Of a stretch of DNA of 35,749 nt, positions 12,688 through 21,730 are shown piece after piece. How positions within the stretch are numbered: the stretch's first letter is position 1; each line of letters starts with the position of its first letter. The stretch lies in the NCBI GenBank assembly GCA_025526915.1, contig JAHLKH010000231.1, positions 1 to 35,749 of the forward strand, in the 5' to 3' direction. The notes beneath the pieces were generated by a model. That model worked only from the letters and a program-made list of their open reading frames with translations, did not search any database and was not told where the DNA came from. The position numbers and the translations under genes are program-made. The DNA is from Entophlyctis helioformis. Taxonomy: Eukaryota > Chytridiomycota > Chytridiomycetes > Chytridiales > Chytriomycetaceae.

Positions 12688-15600
12688 TCCAGTTCCAGGA
12701 CCTCTTCCAACCGGGCAACCTGCCGCCGTCGCGGCCTGAGGATCATCGTATCAAGCTGGTGCCTGGTTCCAAGCCGCCGCCGCGCCGCCCTACGCGCAGC
12801 CTGCCGACTGAGCACCAGGATGCTGTCAAGGCGTTCTTGGACGACCTCGCCGCGCGTGGCATGATCCGCGGCTCTGTGTCGCCATTTGCTGCGGGTATCG
12901 TGATCGCCAAGAAGAAGGACGGCGGTCTGCGTCTGTGCATCGACTATCGTGGGCTGAACAACATCACGGTCAAGGATCGCGCGTCGATGCCCAGTATCCA
13001 GTCGCTCATTGACCGCGTCGCAGGCAAGCCGTTCATGTCGTCGGTCGATCTGCGGGACGGCTACTACAACATCCGCATCTACGACGAAGACATCCCCAAG
13101 ACGGCGTTTGTGACCCGTTACGGCCACTACGAGTTCAAGGTGATGCCTTTTGGGCTCTGCAACGCTCCTGCCACCTTCAACGCCATGATGAACCGCATCT
13201 TCCACGACCTGCTGGACGTCTGCGTTGTCGCCTACATGGACGACATCCTGATCTACTCGGAGACCGAGGCGGACCACCTGCTGCACCTGGAGGAAGTGTT
13301 CCATCGTCTGCGTGCTGAATCGCTCCGCCTGAAGATGTCCAAGTGCGAGTTCTTCTCGTCGCGGCTCGAGTTCTGCGGTCATCTGTTGCTGGGTGACGGC
13401 TACTCGATCCAGGACAAGCATCGGCTGGCACTGAAGACTCGGCCGATCATTGGGTCTGTTGGCGATCTGCGGCGCTTCATTGGGCAAGTCGTGTGGGTCA
13501 AGGATTTCATCAAAGACTACGCCGACATCTGTGTGCCGCTCACGGACATGCTGCGCAAGGACGTGCCCTTTGTGATGGACGAGGCCAAGTGGGCCATTGT
13601 GGACTTTATTCTGGACGCCATCACGAACGCTCCGGTGCTCAAGTACTTTGACCCGTCGCTGGAGACACACGTGTACACGGACGCATCCGAGTTTGCCATT
13701 GGTGGCTGGATTGGCCAGAAGCATGTCGAGGCGGACGGCACGGCCAAGATCCATCCGGTCTCGTTCTACTCGCGCAAGCTCAATGATGCGGAACGCAACT
13801 ACCCGACCCACGAGCGCGAGATGCTGGCGATCGTGGACACCTGCGACAAGTACCGGCACTACCTGCTCAGCGTGCATTTCACCATCCACACCGACCATGC
13901 CTCGCTGCGATGGATCTCGACGCAGCCCAAGCTGTCGTACCGCCAGGCTCGCTGGATCATGGAGCTGCAGGAGTTTGATGCTGTGGTCCAGTACATCCAG
14001 GGGGGCGACAACAACCTTGCCGACATGCTGTCGCGCCATGTGACTGTTGCCCCGCACTGCGCTCGATGCCGTGCAAAGGTTGAAGTGGATGCCTTGACCA
14101 CCGCAACACCCGACATTGCCGACCGCGTTCGCCCGCTGCTCGATGCCGATCCGTTCCTGCTGGACGTCGCTCGCTGGAAGGCCGATCCTGCTGATGCTGC
14201 TCTGCACGAGCGTCAGTTGGCCGCCAAGCTCGAGCTGGTCGACGGCCTGTGGTTCTACGAGGGTCGCATGTACATCCCAGAGGGTCAAGTGCGCACAGAC
14301 CTGCTCACCTCGTACCACGAGCCGGCCCATGCCGGCCACCAGGGCCGCGAACGAACATACGGCCGTCTGCGTGCGCACTACTACTGGCCGGACATGGCTG
14401 CGTCGGTCGGCCGCTTTGTGGGCTCGTGCGACGCCTGCCAGCGGTTCAACTCGTCGACGCAGGCGCCTGCCGGTCTGCTGCACCCGCTGCCCATCCCTGC
14501 CGACCGCTTCCAGTCTGTGGCCTGCGACGTTGCGTTCATGCCCATGTCGGACGAGGGCAACGACGCTGCGTTTGTGATTGTGGATCGCCTGACAAAGCTT
14601 GTCAAGTGCGTGCCGACGCGACGCGATGCGACTGCCGAGGATCTTGCCGCGCTGTTCCTCAACCGATGGGTGCTTGCTGGCCACGGCCTGCCGTCGTCTA
14701 TCGTGTCGGACCGCGACGCTCGCTTCCTGTCTGCCTTCTGGACGGCGCTCTGTGCGGCGCTGGACATTGAGCAGGTCATGGCAACGGCCCGCCACCAGGA
14801 GACCGACGGCCAGTCCGAACGCACCATCCGCACGCTCAAGGACCTGCTGTCCAAGTACGCCAACCACCGCGGCAGCAACTGGGAGCACATGCTCGATGCG
14901 GCTGTCCACGCCCTCAACTCTGCTCCAAGCGCATCGACTGGCTATGCTCCGTACTTCCTCGCCTTTGGCCTCGAGCCTCGCACGCTGCCACACGAGCCTG
15001 CAGCATCATCGCCGCCTGCTGTCCGCGACCTGCTCGCCGCCATTGACAAGGCTCGCGTGGATGCCACAGCCAACCTGACCAAGGCTCAAGAACGACAGAA
15101 GCGCAACGCCGATCGCCACCGCCGGGATGCTCCTGCCTACGCTGTCGGCGACATGGTCATGCTGCAAGCCGCCGGCATTGTGTGGCCCACCGACACGCAT
15201 CGCCCCAACGCGTTCCTGCCCAACTGGCTGGGTCCATTCCCGATCACAGAGGTCAATGCCGCACTGGATGGTCTCAACTGCAAGCTGGCTCTGCATCCGA
15301 CCATGCATCGTCTGCATCCGTGGTTCCACGTCCGTCTTCTGAAGCCGTACCGCGATCCGGCCGCCGCCTTCCCTGGCCGGCCACTGCCTGCTCAGCCGCC
15401 TGCAGTCGCCTTTGCTGAGGACCCTGCAACAGCTGAATGGGAGATTGACGCGATTGTGGGACACAAGGTCGCTCGCAACGGCCGCCGCTCCTTTGTGGTC
15501 TCGTACCTCGGTTACGGCCCGCAACACAACGAGTACCGATCGGAGGCCGAGTTGCGCGAGACTGCACCTGATCTGCTGGACCAGTACCTCGCCGCCCTCC

Positions 15601-15776
15601 CAGCACAGCCGCCGGTCCGTCGCAGCCGCCGCCACGCTGGGGATGCATTGGACGTGAATGTGGCTTCCTTCTTTGTCTGTGCCGATTGTTCTCCAGAGGA
15701 TCCCTCGTCAAGGGGGGCTGTAACAGTCAGCCGCGATCACGTGACACGCGTGCAACCGGTCGCGCGTCCCACTTGA
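12669..15776 (+). CDS. pol: Element 1 Pol: reverse transcriptase, RNase H, integrase, chromodomain
   Basis: Open in the -1 frame relative to Gag from just after a TGA at 12666-12668 to TGA 15774-15776, with about 1,030 residues from TTG 12684. No ATG lies near the Gag stop, so expression must use frameshifting or another recoding in the 12669-12687 overlap; I see no canonical slippery heptamer. Domains: RT (LRLCIDYRGLNN, SSVDLRDGYYNI, VMPFGLCNAPATF, YMDD at about residue 184), RNase H (HVYTDASEFAIGG), integrase zinc site (HEPAHAGH...CDAC), DDE core (CDVAFMP, VSDRDARF, ETDGQSERTI), and a C-terminal chromodomain (WEIDAIVGHKV...VSYLGYGPQHNEY). The last 58 nt of the ORF lie inside the 3' LTR. Integrase with chromodomain typically targets heterochromatin in this clade. 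Confidence 0.93.
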   Translation, partial: GCPSLLIQFQDLFQPGNLPPSRPEDHRIKLVPGSKPPPRRPTRSLPTEHQDAVKAFLDDLAARGMIRGSVSPFAAGIVIAKKKDGGLRLCIDYRGLNNITVKDRASMPSIQSLIDRVAGKPFMSSVDLRDGYYNIRIYDEDIPKTAFVTRYGHYEFKVMPFGLCNAPATFNAMMNRIFHDLLDVCVVAYMDDILIYSETEADHLLHLEEVFHRLRAESLRLKMSKCEFFSSRLEFCGHLLLGDGYSIQDKHRLALKTRPIIGSVGDLRRFIGQVVWVKDFIKDYADICVPLTDMLRKDVPFVMDEAKWAIVDFILDAITNAPVLKYFDPSLETHVYTDASEFAIGGWIGQKHVEADGTAKIHPVSFYSRKLNDAERNYPTHEREMLAIVDTCDKYRHYLLSVHFTIHTDHASLRWISTQPKLSYRQARWIMELQEFDAVVQYIQGGDNNLADMLSRHVTVAPHCARCRAKVEVDALTTATPDIADRVRPLLDADPFLLDVARWKADPADAALHERQLAAKLELVDGLWFYEGRMYIPEGQVRTDLLTSYHEPAHAGHQGRERTYGRLRAHYYWPDMAASVGRFVGSCDACQRFNSSTQAPAGLLHPLPIPADRFQSVACDVAFMPMSDEGNDAAFVIVDRLTKLVKCVPTRRDATAEDLAALFLNRWVLAGHGLPSSIVSDRDARFLSAFWTALCAALDIEQVMATARHQETDGQSERTIRTLKDLLSKYANHRGSNWEHMLDAAVHALNSAPSASTGYAPYFLAFGLEPRTLPHEPAASSPPAVRDLLAAIDKARVDATANLTKAQERQKRNADRHRRDAPAYAVGDMVMLQAAGIVWPTDTHRPNAFLPNWLGPFPITEVNAALDGLNCKLALHPTMHRLHPWFHVRLLKPYRDPAAAFPGRPLPAQPPAVAFAEDPATAEWEIDAIVGHKVARNGRRSFVVSYLGYGPQHNEYRSEAELRETAPDLLDQYLAALPAQPPVRRSRRHAGDALDVNVASFFVCADCSPEDPSSRGAVTVSRDHVTRVQPVARPT
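15710..15718 (+). other. Element 1 polypurine tract
   Basis: AAGGGGGGC immediately before the 3' LTR, the expected plus-strand primer site. It lies inside the pol ORF. Confidence 0.85.
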
Positions 15777-15961
15777 ATCCTGACAGACCACAAGGCGACT
15801 TGCCCCAGTCGTCGCCTTGTGTACTGAAACCCGCCGTCTGTCAGGTATTGCCCATGCATATGCCTTTATTACTACAAAGCTATATCAATGAATAACCTTG
15901 TGTACTGAAACCCGCCGTCTGTCAGACCGCCCATTGTCTCGTTGCACATCGTCCTGTTGCA
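15719..15961 (+). repeat. Element 1 3' LTR
   Basis: 243 bp, identical to the 5' LTR but for one base (A at 15876). The 8-mer is at 15807-15814, duplicated units at 15815-15844 and 15896-15925, intron-like cassette 15845-15925. Confidence 0.95.
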
Positions 15962-15966
15962 TGGAT
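15962..15966 (+). repeat. Target-site duplication TGGAT, right copy
   Basis: Right copy of the 5-bp duplication of element 1; host codon 200 (GTT) follows at 15967. Confidence 0.95.
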
Positions 15967-18379
15967 GTTTGCATTGCACGCCATTCCCGCGAAGCAAGGT
16001 TGGTCGGCCTTCTGCATGCTTCTAGAATCCATGGCTCACGCGCCTTCTTGACAGCGATGTGCCAGTCATTGTGATCAGTGGCGACTCTGATCTGGTGTTC
16101 CACTGTGCCGGCTATTGCCCTGTCCTGCTGCTGCAACTGCGCAGTGGGCAGATCAATAGAATGCGATCCTACAATCACCATGGGATTGCCTCCATTGCAG
16201 CCGCCTTAGGCTTGCCAGACATTCCCTTTGTCTGCCAGTTGGTGGCCGCAATGGCGAGCAACAACTATTTCCATTGTGTTGGGATTGGTAGGTTGGCTTG
16301 CCTGCTTTGCATTTTTGGATGTCATGCACTGCGACCTTGACTTACTTGTGATGCTGCGATGTGGACTTGAAAGGGATCGTCACGGCTGCAAAGTGCATCA
16401 TGGCATGCATTCGGTTGGAGGCAGAGCAGCTGGGTATCTCTGTCGCGGATGTCTGTGAATGCCTCCAAGACCCCGACATTGCCAGAATGTTTGTGCATGT
16501 CATCAAGATTGCGTTCATGTGGCAGATGTACAAGATCGGCGGCAAGCCTCTTGCTCAGTCATTCAGCAATGCCTTCGCGGTGTTTCTCAACCGTGATGAA
16601 ACTGGAGCCGATATTGGAGAGATCACAGCCCCAGCATGTGGCCATTATGCCAGTGTGTTTGCAGGACAGATGCGGCAGTAAGTCTTGCTTTGGATGCACT
16701 TGAACAGCATGGCATTGACATGAATGCATGCACCATCCAATGGCAACAGCATCACTGCCAACAGGACCATCTCGCCCCAAAACAGGTAGGCACGGCTGCG
16801 ATCTCTGCAGGATTCTTGTGGCACTGACTCTGATGGATGCCACTGGCAGATCTGCCTCTGCATGCACGGCCTACAGCGACTGCTGCTTGAGCCACACGGC
16901 ACAGCAGCTGAAGGGAAATGCCAGTGGTGCGGTTTGGCACATCACACGGGACGCAGTCACAGAGCTCGCCAACCACACTGTCAGCACAAGGCGGATGGAC
17001 GGCGTTTTTGGCGAATTCAATGGCTGCCGTGTCGTGCTTGGCTGCATCCTCCGGTGCACAGCAGATCAGCTTGCCAATGACAGCATCAACGGCCGCGACA
17101 TTCTTGCTGATATCTGCGAGAATGCAAGCAAGCAGCTGCTCCAGGCTGTGCACGAGAAGGATCTCGCTACAAAAGGATATGAGATACTCAGCCCAGCTGA
17201 GCAGAGCCTGTTACACGCCTTTGTGAGTTTTGGGTGGCTTGGATGCGTGTCTTGACTGTCCACTGCATGCTGTTGCTGATTTTGAGCATGGCTGACTTGA
17301 TCCATCACTGGGCAAGCAGATGGTGATCCTGAGACTGCAGGAACGGCTCAAGAGGTATCCAGGCATCGCATGTGCACCATTCAGGCGTTCAAGGAAGCCA
17401 GGTTCGCTCTGCATTTGTTTGGCACAGTGCGACCTTGTGTATTCACAATCAATCACGGCATTCTTCTGGCAGGCAACCGCAAGGCTAAACAGCACCGCAG
17501 AAAGAGCACACGGATCGCGACTCGAAAGGCTGTCGCTGCCATTCGCAAACAGGCCGTAGATACGCTGAATCTCTTGGAATGCCAAAAGAAACACAGCCCG
17601 GACGACTTCAAGCCGCTGGCACTTTCTGAGCAGTATCAACAAGCCACAGACACACTGACACTGATCATTGACAGGGCTCCAGTGCGTCTTTGCATTTCTA
17701 TGCTCTGTTTGCATGTGGCGGCTTGATGCACCTGCTCATGCTTTGACTTGACAGGTCGGCAAGCCACCGAAAGCGCCAAAGATGCTGCTGCCATCTCCAG
17801 CCGCAGCTGATGGCACAGATCGCGACAAGATCCTCTACATTGATGTGCTTCAAGACACAAAGACAACCGTGAGTTGAACTGCAGGCTTGTGATTGTGAGC
17901 ATCTTGTGCACATTCAGAATGCACGCCTAAGATTGCATCCAAACACGGCAGGAGCCATACCTTGTCACACTGGCCAGACAGGCTGTATTCAAGAAGGAGC
18001 GAGAAGAGCGTGCAGAGAAGGCCAAGGCAGATGAGATCATCAAGGAGCTCAAGAAGGATGCAAGCAAGCAAGCCCGCCAGGCTCAATCTGAGGACGAGAC
18101 ACAGGCGTAAGTGGCATATGGCATGTCGCGTGCCTTGATTGTGCTTGCTGACATGCATTCTGCTGGCAGATACGCATTTCATGCAAGACGCACCTTGCAC
18201 AATGAGCTTGTCCGGATGGGCGACTACAAACAAGGGGCCTGCCAGACTCTTCCTGCAGCCGCCAATTTCAAAGCACCAACAGAGGAGGGCACGGAGAAAG
18301 ACAAGGAGAAGGACGAGCACGAGCGGGAGCAGGAGGCACAGCAGCATCCCAAAGCACCAAAGGCTCAGACAAACATGCA
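15967..18379 (+). CDS. FEN/XPG-like nuclease, second segment (after element 1)
   Basis: Exons: 15967-15998, 16055-16287, 16374-16677, 16765-16785 (a 21-nt micro-exon), 16850-17222, 17385-17681 (start unsure), 17755-17868, 17952-18106 and 18170-18379. It continues VCIARHSREAS, then VIVISGDSDLVFH (Asp220, Asp222, the DxD pair) and NNYFHCVGIGIVTAAK, the helix-hairpin-helix-like site where FEN1 has Asp233-Tyr; here Asn280 stands in place of that Asp. Beyond about residue 300 I recognise nothing. The chain is mostly helical, with a Lys/Glu/Ala coiled-coil-like stretch (VFKKEREERAEKAKADEI) in the exon at 17952 and a charged run at about 18290-18340. An alternative exon start at 17320 is supported by a branch-site-like CTGAC but falls in another frame. 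Confidence 0.65.
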
Positions 18380-18624
18380 TGTAACTGTCCTCGTCGAGAG
18401 CGGCTGGCCGTCTGGTGGCAGAGGGGCAGTGAGTATACAGGCTTACGGCTGGATACAACTTCATTGAGACTCAGGCACAGACCTGGTGGCAGAGGGGCAG
18501 TGAGTATACAGGCTTACGGCTGGATACAACTACAACAACAGGGCCAAGCCAAGTCTGGGCGAGGCGCGTCCAGATCAATGCCAGCAGGTCACGTGACCAC
18601 GGGACTGCGGCGGCATCCGTTACA
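18380..18624 (-). mobile_element. Solo gypsy-type LTR, 245 bp, TSD ATGCA
   Basis: On the minus strand it starts TGTAACGGATGCC and ends CAGTTACA, with ATGCA on both sides (18375-18379, 18625-18629). Its first 11 bases match those of the element 3 LTR, but the rest differs, so it is a related family. It carries GTCACGTGAC and a 49-bp unit twice (18483-18531 and 18412-18460 in + coordinates) separated by a spacer with CTCAATGAAG. The solo form indicates LTR-LTR recombination after insertion. It interrupts a host exon; the frame resumes at 18630. Confidence 0.9.
18412..18482 (-). other. Intron-like cassette in the solo LTR
   Basis: Read on the minus strand: CAG|GTCTGTGCC, CAATGAAG, branch-like TACTCACTG, and an end at GCCACCAG. 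71 nt, its last 49 nt repeating the sequence before the GT. Splicing is inferred. Confidence 0.4.
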
Positions 18625-18629
18625 ATGCA

Positions 18630-19372
18630 GCAACATCGCCCCAATATGATCGTGAATCTGAAGGTATGGGGGTTGATCGCCATGCTGCTCTGCATGCTCG
18701 GCTTTTTGCATGCTGACAGGTGTGCAGGAGATGGTTTCAGACAATCCAGCAAGCGCAAAGTTGTTGGGCCCTCCAGCCAAACCACCATCAGCAGAGCAAA
18801 CCATCGCCATGGTTGTCCTAGCCTGCATTTCCAAGGTTTACACGTTCATCGTCGGCGCTCGGCATGTCGGGATTGTGATGCTTGGCGCTGTTCTTGAAGT
18901 ACTGCTCAAGCTTGAGTCAGATGAGCCGCTGCCTCTCGATTATTGCGTTTTCAAGTGGACCCGCGATGGAAAGACCAACTACTGCTTTCTTGATCGCGAG
19001 AAACTTGACCGCAAGACGGAGGCTGCGCTCTTGGCAGGATACTGTGTGCTGGAAAAGGACACCATGGTCCGGTTTATGTACGGCGTTGGTCCACATGGTC
19101 GCAAGGGCAAAATCCCTTTCTATGGGGATTCTGTGATCCTCTCAAAGGACACAGTGCTTGAGCTCTGTTCGCTTGGACACGTCAAGAAGCCCAAGCAGCC
19201 CAATGGCCCCAATGACCCTGACGGTCCTGACAGCCATGAGGACGATCGCGACCACGAGGATGATGATGATCATGATGACCACGAGGACGATGACGATCAT
19301 GAGGATCACGAGGACGACGAGCAGCATGATGACCATGAGGATGACGAGCAGCATGAGCAGCACGAGCAGCAA
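18630..19372 (+). CDS. Host gene, third segment (after solo LTR)
   Basis: Completes the exon cut by the solo LTR (18630-18663, reading QQHRPNMIVNLK), intron 18664-18727 (gtatgg...gtgcag), then an exon open from 18728 to the next insertion at 19372. It encodes a hydrophobic stretch (IAMVVLACISKVYTFIV), an unknown folded-looking region (YCVFKWTRDGKTNYCFLD, RFMYGVGPHGRKGKIPF), and a long His/Asp/Glu/Gln low-complexity tail from about 19230. I do not recognise the domain. The frame continues after element 3 at 26034. Confidence 0.6.
19368..19372 (+). repeat. Target-site duplication AGCAA of element 3 (second full element)
   Basis: AGCAA directly before the 5' LTR, repeated at 26029-26033 directly after the 3' LTR. 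Confidence 0.92.
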
Positions 19373-19557
19373 TGTAACGGATGCTTGGTCGCGGTCACGT
19401 GATCCACGTGACCCACGTGACCAGACAGACATTGTCGGGCCGCACTGGCCGCTCTGGTTTCCCCCGTTCTTGCAGTCGTCTGCCCGCCCTTCCTCGCGTG
19501 CACACATACTGACCCGAGAGACCAGCCGGCAAGTCCGTCTGGCGGCCCAGTACTACA
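19373..19557 (+). repeat. Element 3 5' LTR, cassette-less form
   Basis: 185 bp, TGTAACGGATGC...CAGTACTACA. It has three CACGTG sites in its first 60 bp (GTCACGTGAT, CCACGTGACC, CCACGTGACC), the 8-mer GTTCTTGC at 19466-19473 and a single 52-bp unit (19474-19525). Confidence 0.93.
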
Positions 19558-19565
19558 GCAAGAAC
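19558..19565 (+). other. Element 3 self-priming primer-binding site
   Basis: GCAAGAAC directly after the 5' LTR, exact reverse complement of GTTCTTGC in the LTR (19466-19473 and 25863-25870). The layout is the same as in element 1. Confidence 0.7.
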
Positions 19566-19653
19566 CGCCCTCTCGACGCCGTCGGCCGCCGTTTCCCGCC
19601 GCCGTCGATCGATTTTTCCGTCGATTTTTCCGTCGATTTTTCCGTTTTTTCAG

Positions 19654-21730
19654 ATGGCCGTCGAGCGCTCGCCCCAGCCCACGGCTCGCTCGGCTGCCGC
19701 CCCCTTGGGCACCGACCAGGACCTCCTTGGCGAGGCCTCGTTCGATACGGCCCGCTCGTTCATCGACGCCACCCCCCCAAGGTTCCAGCACCGCCCCGAC
19801 CCTGCGGGTACGTCGTCCGTCTTGATGGCCGACTCTGCTCTGGGCGCGTCTTTTGGCGCCTCACCAGCGCGCCGCCACTCCTCGGCCGATCTGTTGGGCC
19901 GCCACGATGCAGACGCTGGTCGGCGCCAAGAGGCGTTCCTCTCCAGCACGCCGGCCGTCCAGCCCGGCGCTGGGAGTGCCCCCAGGCGGCCCTTCACCAT
20001 CACTGGAGAGCACATGTTCTACGAACTCGTGCGCCTCCACACGGGGGCGTCAGACACCAGCCGAGCACTCAAGGCAACCACATCATCTGCGGCCGCTGCC
20101 CACGCGGCCATCGATGATCTGCGGCTGCAGCTGCAGGCCGACCGCGACACTGCCGCCAGGCAGGCTGAGGCCTACTCCAGCGCCACCCAGCTCCACCATC
20201 AACGCCTGGTGGCACTCTTTGACTCCGTCGAGGCCAACTCAGAGGCCATACGGGGCCTGCAGAAGAGCGTCGCCAACACGTCGGAATCCGTGATTGCACT
20301 GGAGCAGGTCTTCTCGGATGCCGTTGCCAAGGCCACCAAAACGGCAAATGCCGCGTTGGCGCAGGCCTCAGCCACGGCGACCCTGCTTGCGGAGCATCCG
20401 GTCCAGGCGCTTGGGTCCTCGGTGGACTCGCGTCCGGCCCCCGCGTCTGGATCCTCGGTGGATGCTCGCCTGCCAGCAGTCGTGGATGCCCGTGCACCAA
20501 ACTTGGCCAAGGTGTTCTCGGAGTCGCTTGGCAGACAGGCGCCGTTCAACGGCCTTGTCATGGTCAAGGGCTCGCAGCTGACGGTCAACTGGAACGCCAC
20601 TCGCGAGAGCCTTGAGCCATTTGTCCTTGCCATTGAGATGGCCTACAAGAGCGCCTGCAAGGCGACCGGCGTGGATGCGATCCCCCTGAGCGACATTGGC
20701 GCAACCCTCCTGACGCTCCTCACAGGCGAGGCCCGCGTATTTGCCACCGCCTGGTTCAAGTCGCTCAAGACAGACGATCCGCCCCCGACGCTCGCCCACT
20801 TCCTTGCGGACCTCGTGTCGCGCCACAGTGCCCCGGAACGAGTCCGAGGCCAGGCTCGCCAGAAGCTGGAGCGTGACTTTGCGCCCACTGAGTGCCATGG
20901 CCGTGTCCCGCAGGATTGGCTACATGCAGCCGAGCGGCTGTTTGGTGACGCCCAGCTTACGGAGGCGGAGATGCTCACATTCCTCCGCACGCGCATCAAG
21001 GACAAGCCCGAGGCGTGGGATTCGCTCACGACCTACTCGGCCCTCCGCGAGGCGTTCATCAAGCGACACTCAGGCGCGGAGGAACACGAGCGTAACATTG
21101 CAATTGCCACTGCCCTCGCCAACGCTCACAAGGCCCAAGACGCCAAGTCGACGCCCAGCTCTGGCAAGACAGCCGCCGCGTCGCCGCGTTCTTGGAGCTC
21201 CTCATCGCCCAAGGCCACTCCTGCGCCTTCCGGCAGTAGCAGCGCGTCTGAGACGCGTAAGGCTGCCTCGCCTGCTGCGACAGCCGACCATGCTGGCCGA
21301 TCGCCTAGCCAGCGCCCGCCCCACTCTAAGGTCGGGCGCATCGCGGCAAAGGCCAAGGCACCCGGGTATGTTCGCTCGCCCCCTTTGGCTCCTCCTGCTC
21401 CTGCGGCTAAGCACGCTTCGGCGGCTAAGCCTGCAGCCGTGCGTAAGCCCAATGCTGACACCGAATCTCCATCGGTCCCTGCCCGTGACGACGGCGCACC
21501 AGCAATGGCTCCGGCTCGCGGTCGCTCGAAACCGTCTCGTCGTTCTCAGACGACGGGACGCAGTACAGCGACGCAGACGAAGAAGAGTGACCCTCTGGGT
21601 GGCGTTGCGAATAAAAAGATGCCCTCTGGGCTCCCCGTTCATCCTGCTTGCCCTGTTATGCCGCCGTCGCGGCTGAAGGAGGGGCACCTTGCCCCGGTGA
21701 CCCATCACCACACACCGGTGCACCTTCCCG
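19654..21730 (+). CDS. gag: Element 3 Gag
   Basis: From ATG 19654, open in this frame to 22290 but with retrotransposon-like content only to about 21730, where protease sequence moves to another frame. An N-terminal Ala/Ser-rich region, a predicted coiled-coil stretch (residues about 145-240, ATKTANAALAQASATATLL), a capsid-like domain (FATAWFKSLKTDDPPPTLAHF, residues about 300-480) and a basic Ala/Pro/Arg tail. I see no CCHC knuckle; the Arg/Lys-rich tail may bind RNA instead. Confidence 0.8.

Larger units (their letters stand above)
10072..15961 (+). mobile_element. Element 1: intact Ty3/gypsy chromovirus, 5,890 bp
   Basis: A complete LTR retrotransposon: 243-bp LTRs (TG...CA), 5-bp target duplications, self-priming PBS, gag-protease ORF, pol ORF (RT, RNase H, integrase, chromodomain), polypurine tract. 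The order PR-RT-RH-IN places it in Ty3/gypsy and the C-terminal chromodomain in the chromoviruses. The two LTRs differ at a single base (G at 10229, A at 15876) and both ORFs are open, so insertion was recent and the copy may still be active. It sits in the same orientation as the host gene, between codons 199 and 200 of its XPG-I motif. Confidence 0.97.

Noticed and set aside
12519..14993. 824-codon open frame on the minus strand opposite element 1 pol
   Set aside because: It lies antisense to RT and integrase, its translation has no domain pattern, and GC-rich codon bias creates such shadows.
17355..17384. A 30-nt intron (GTATCC...TTCAG) to bridge the 17.3-kb frame problem
   Set aside because: Too short for splicing here, and removing 30 nt would not change frame, so it does not solve the mismatch.
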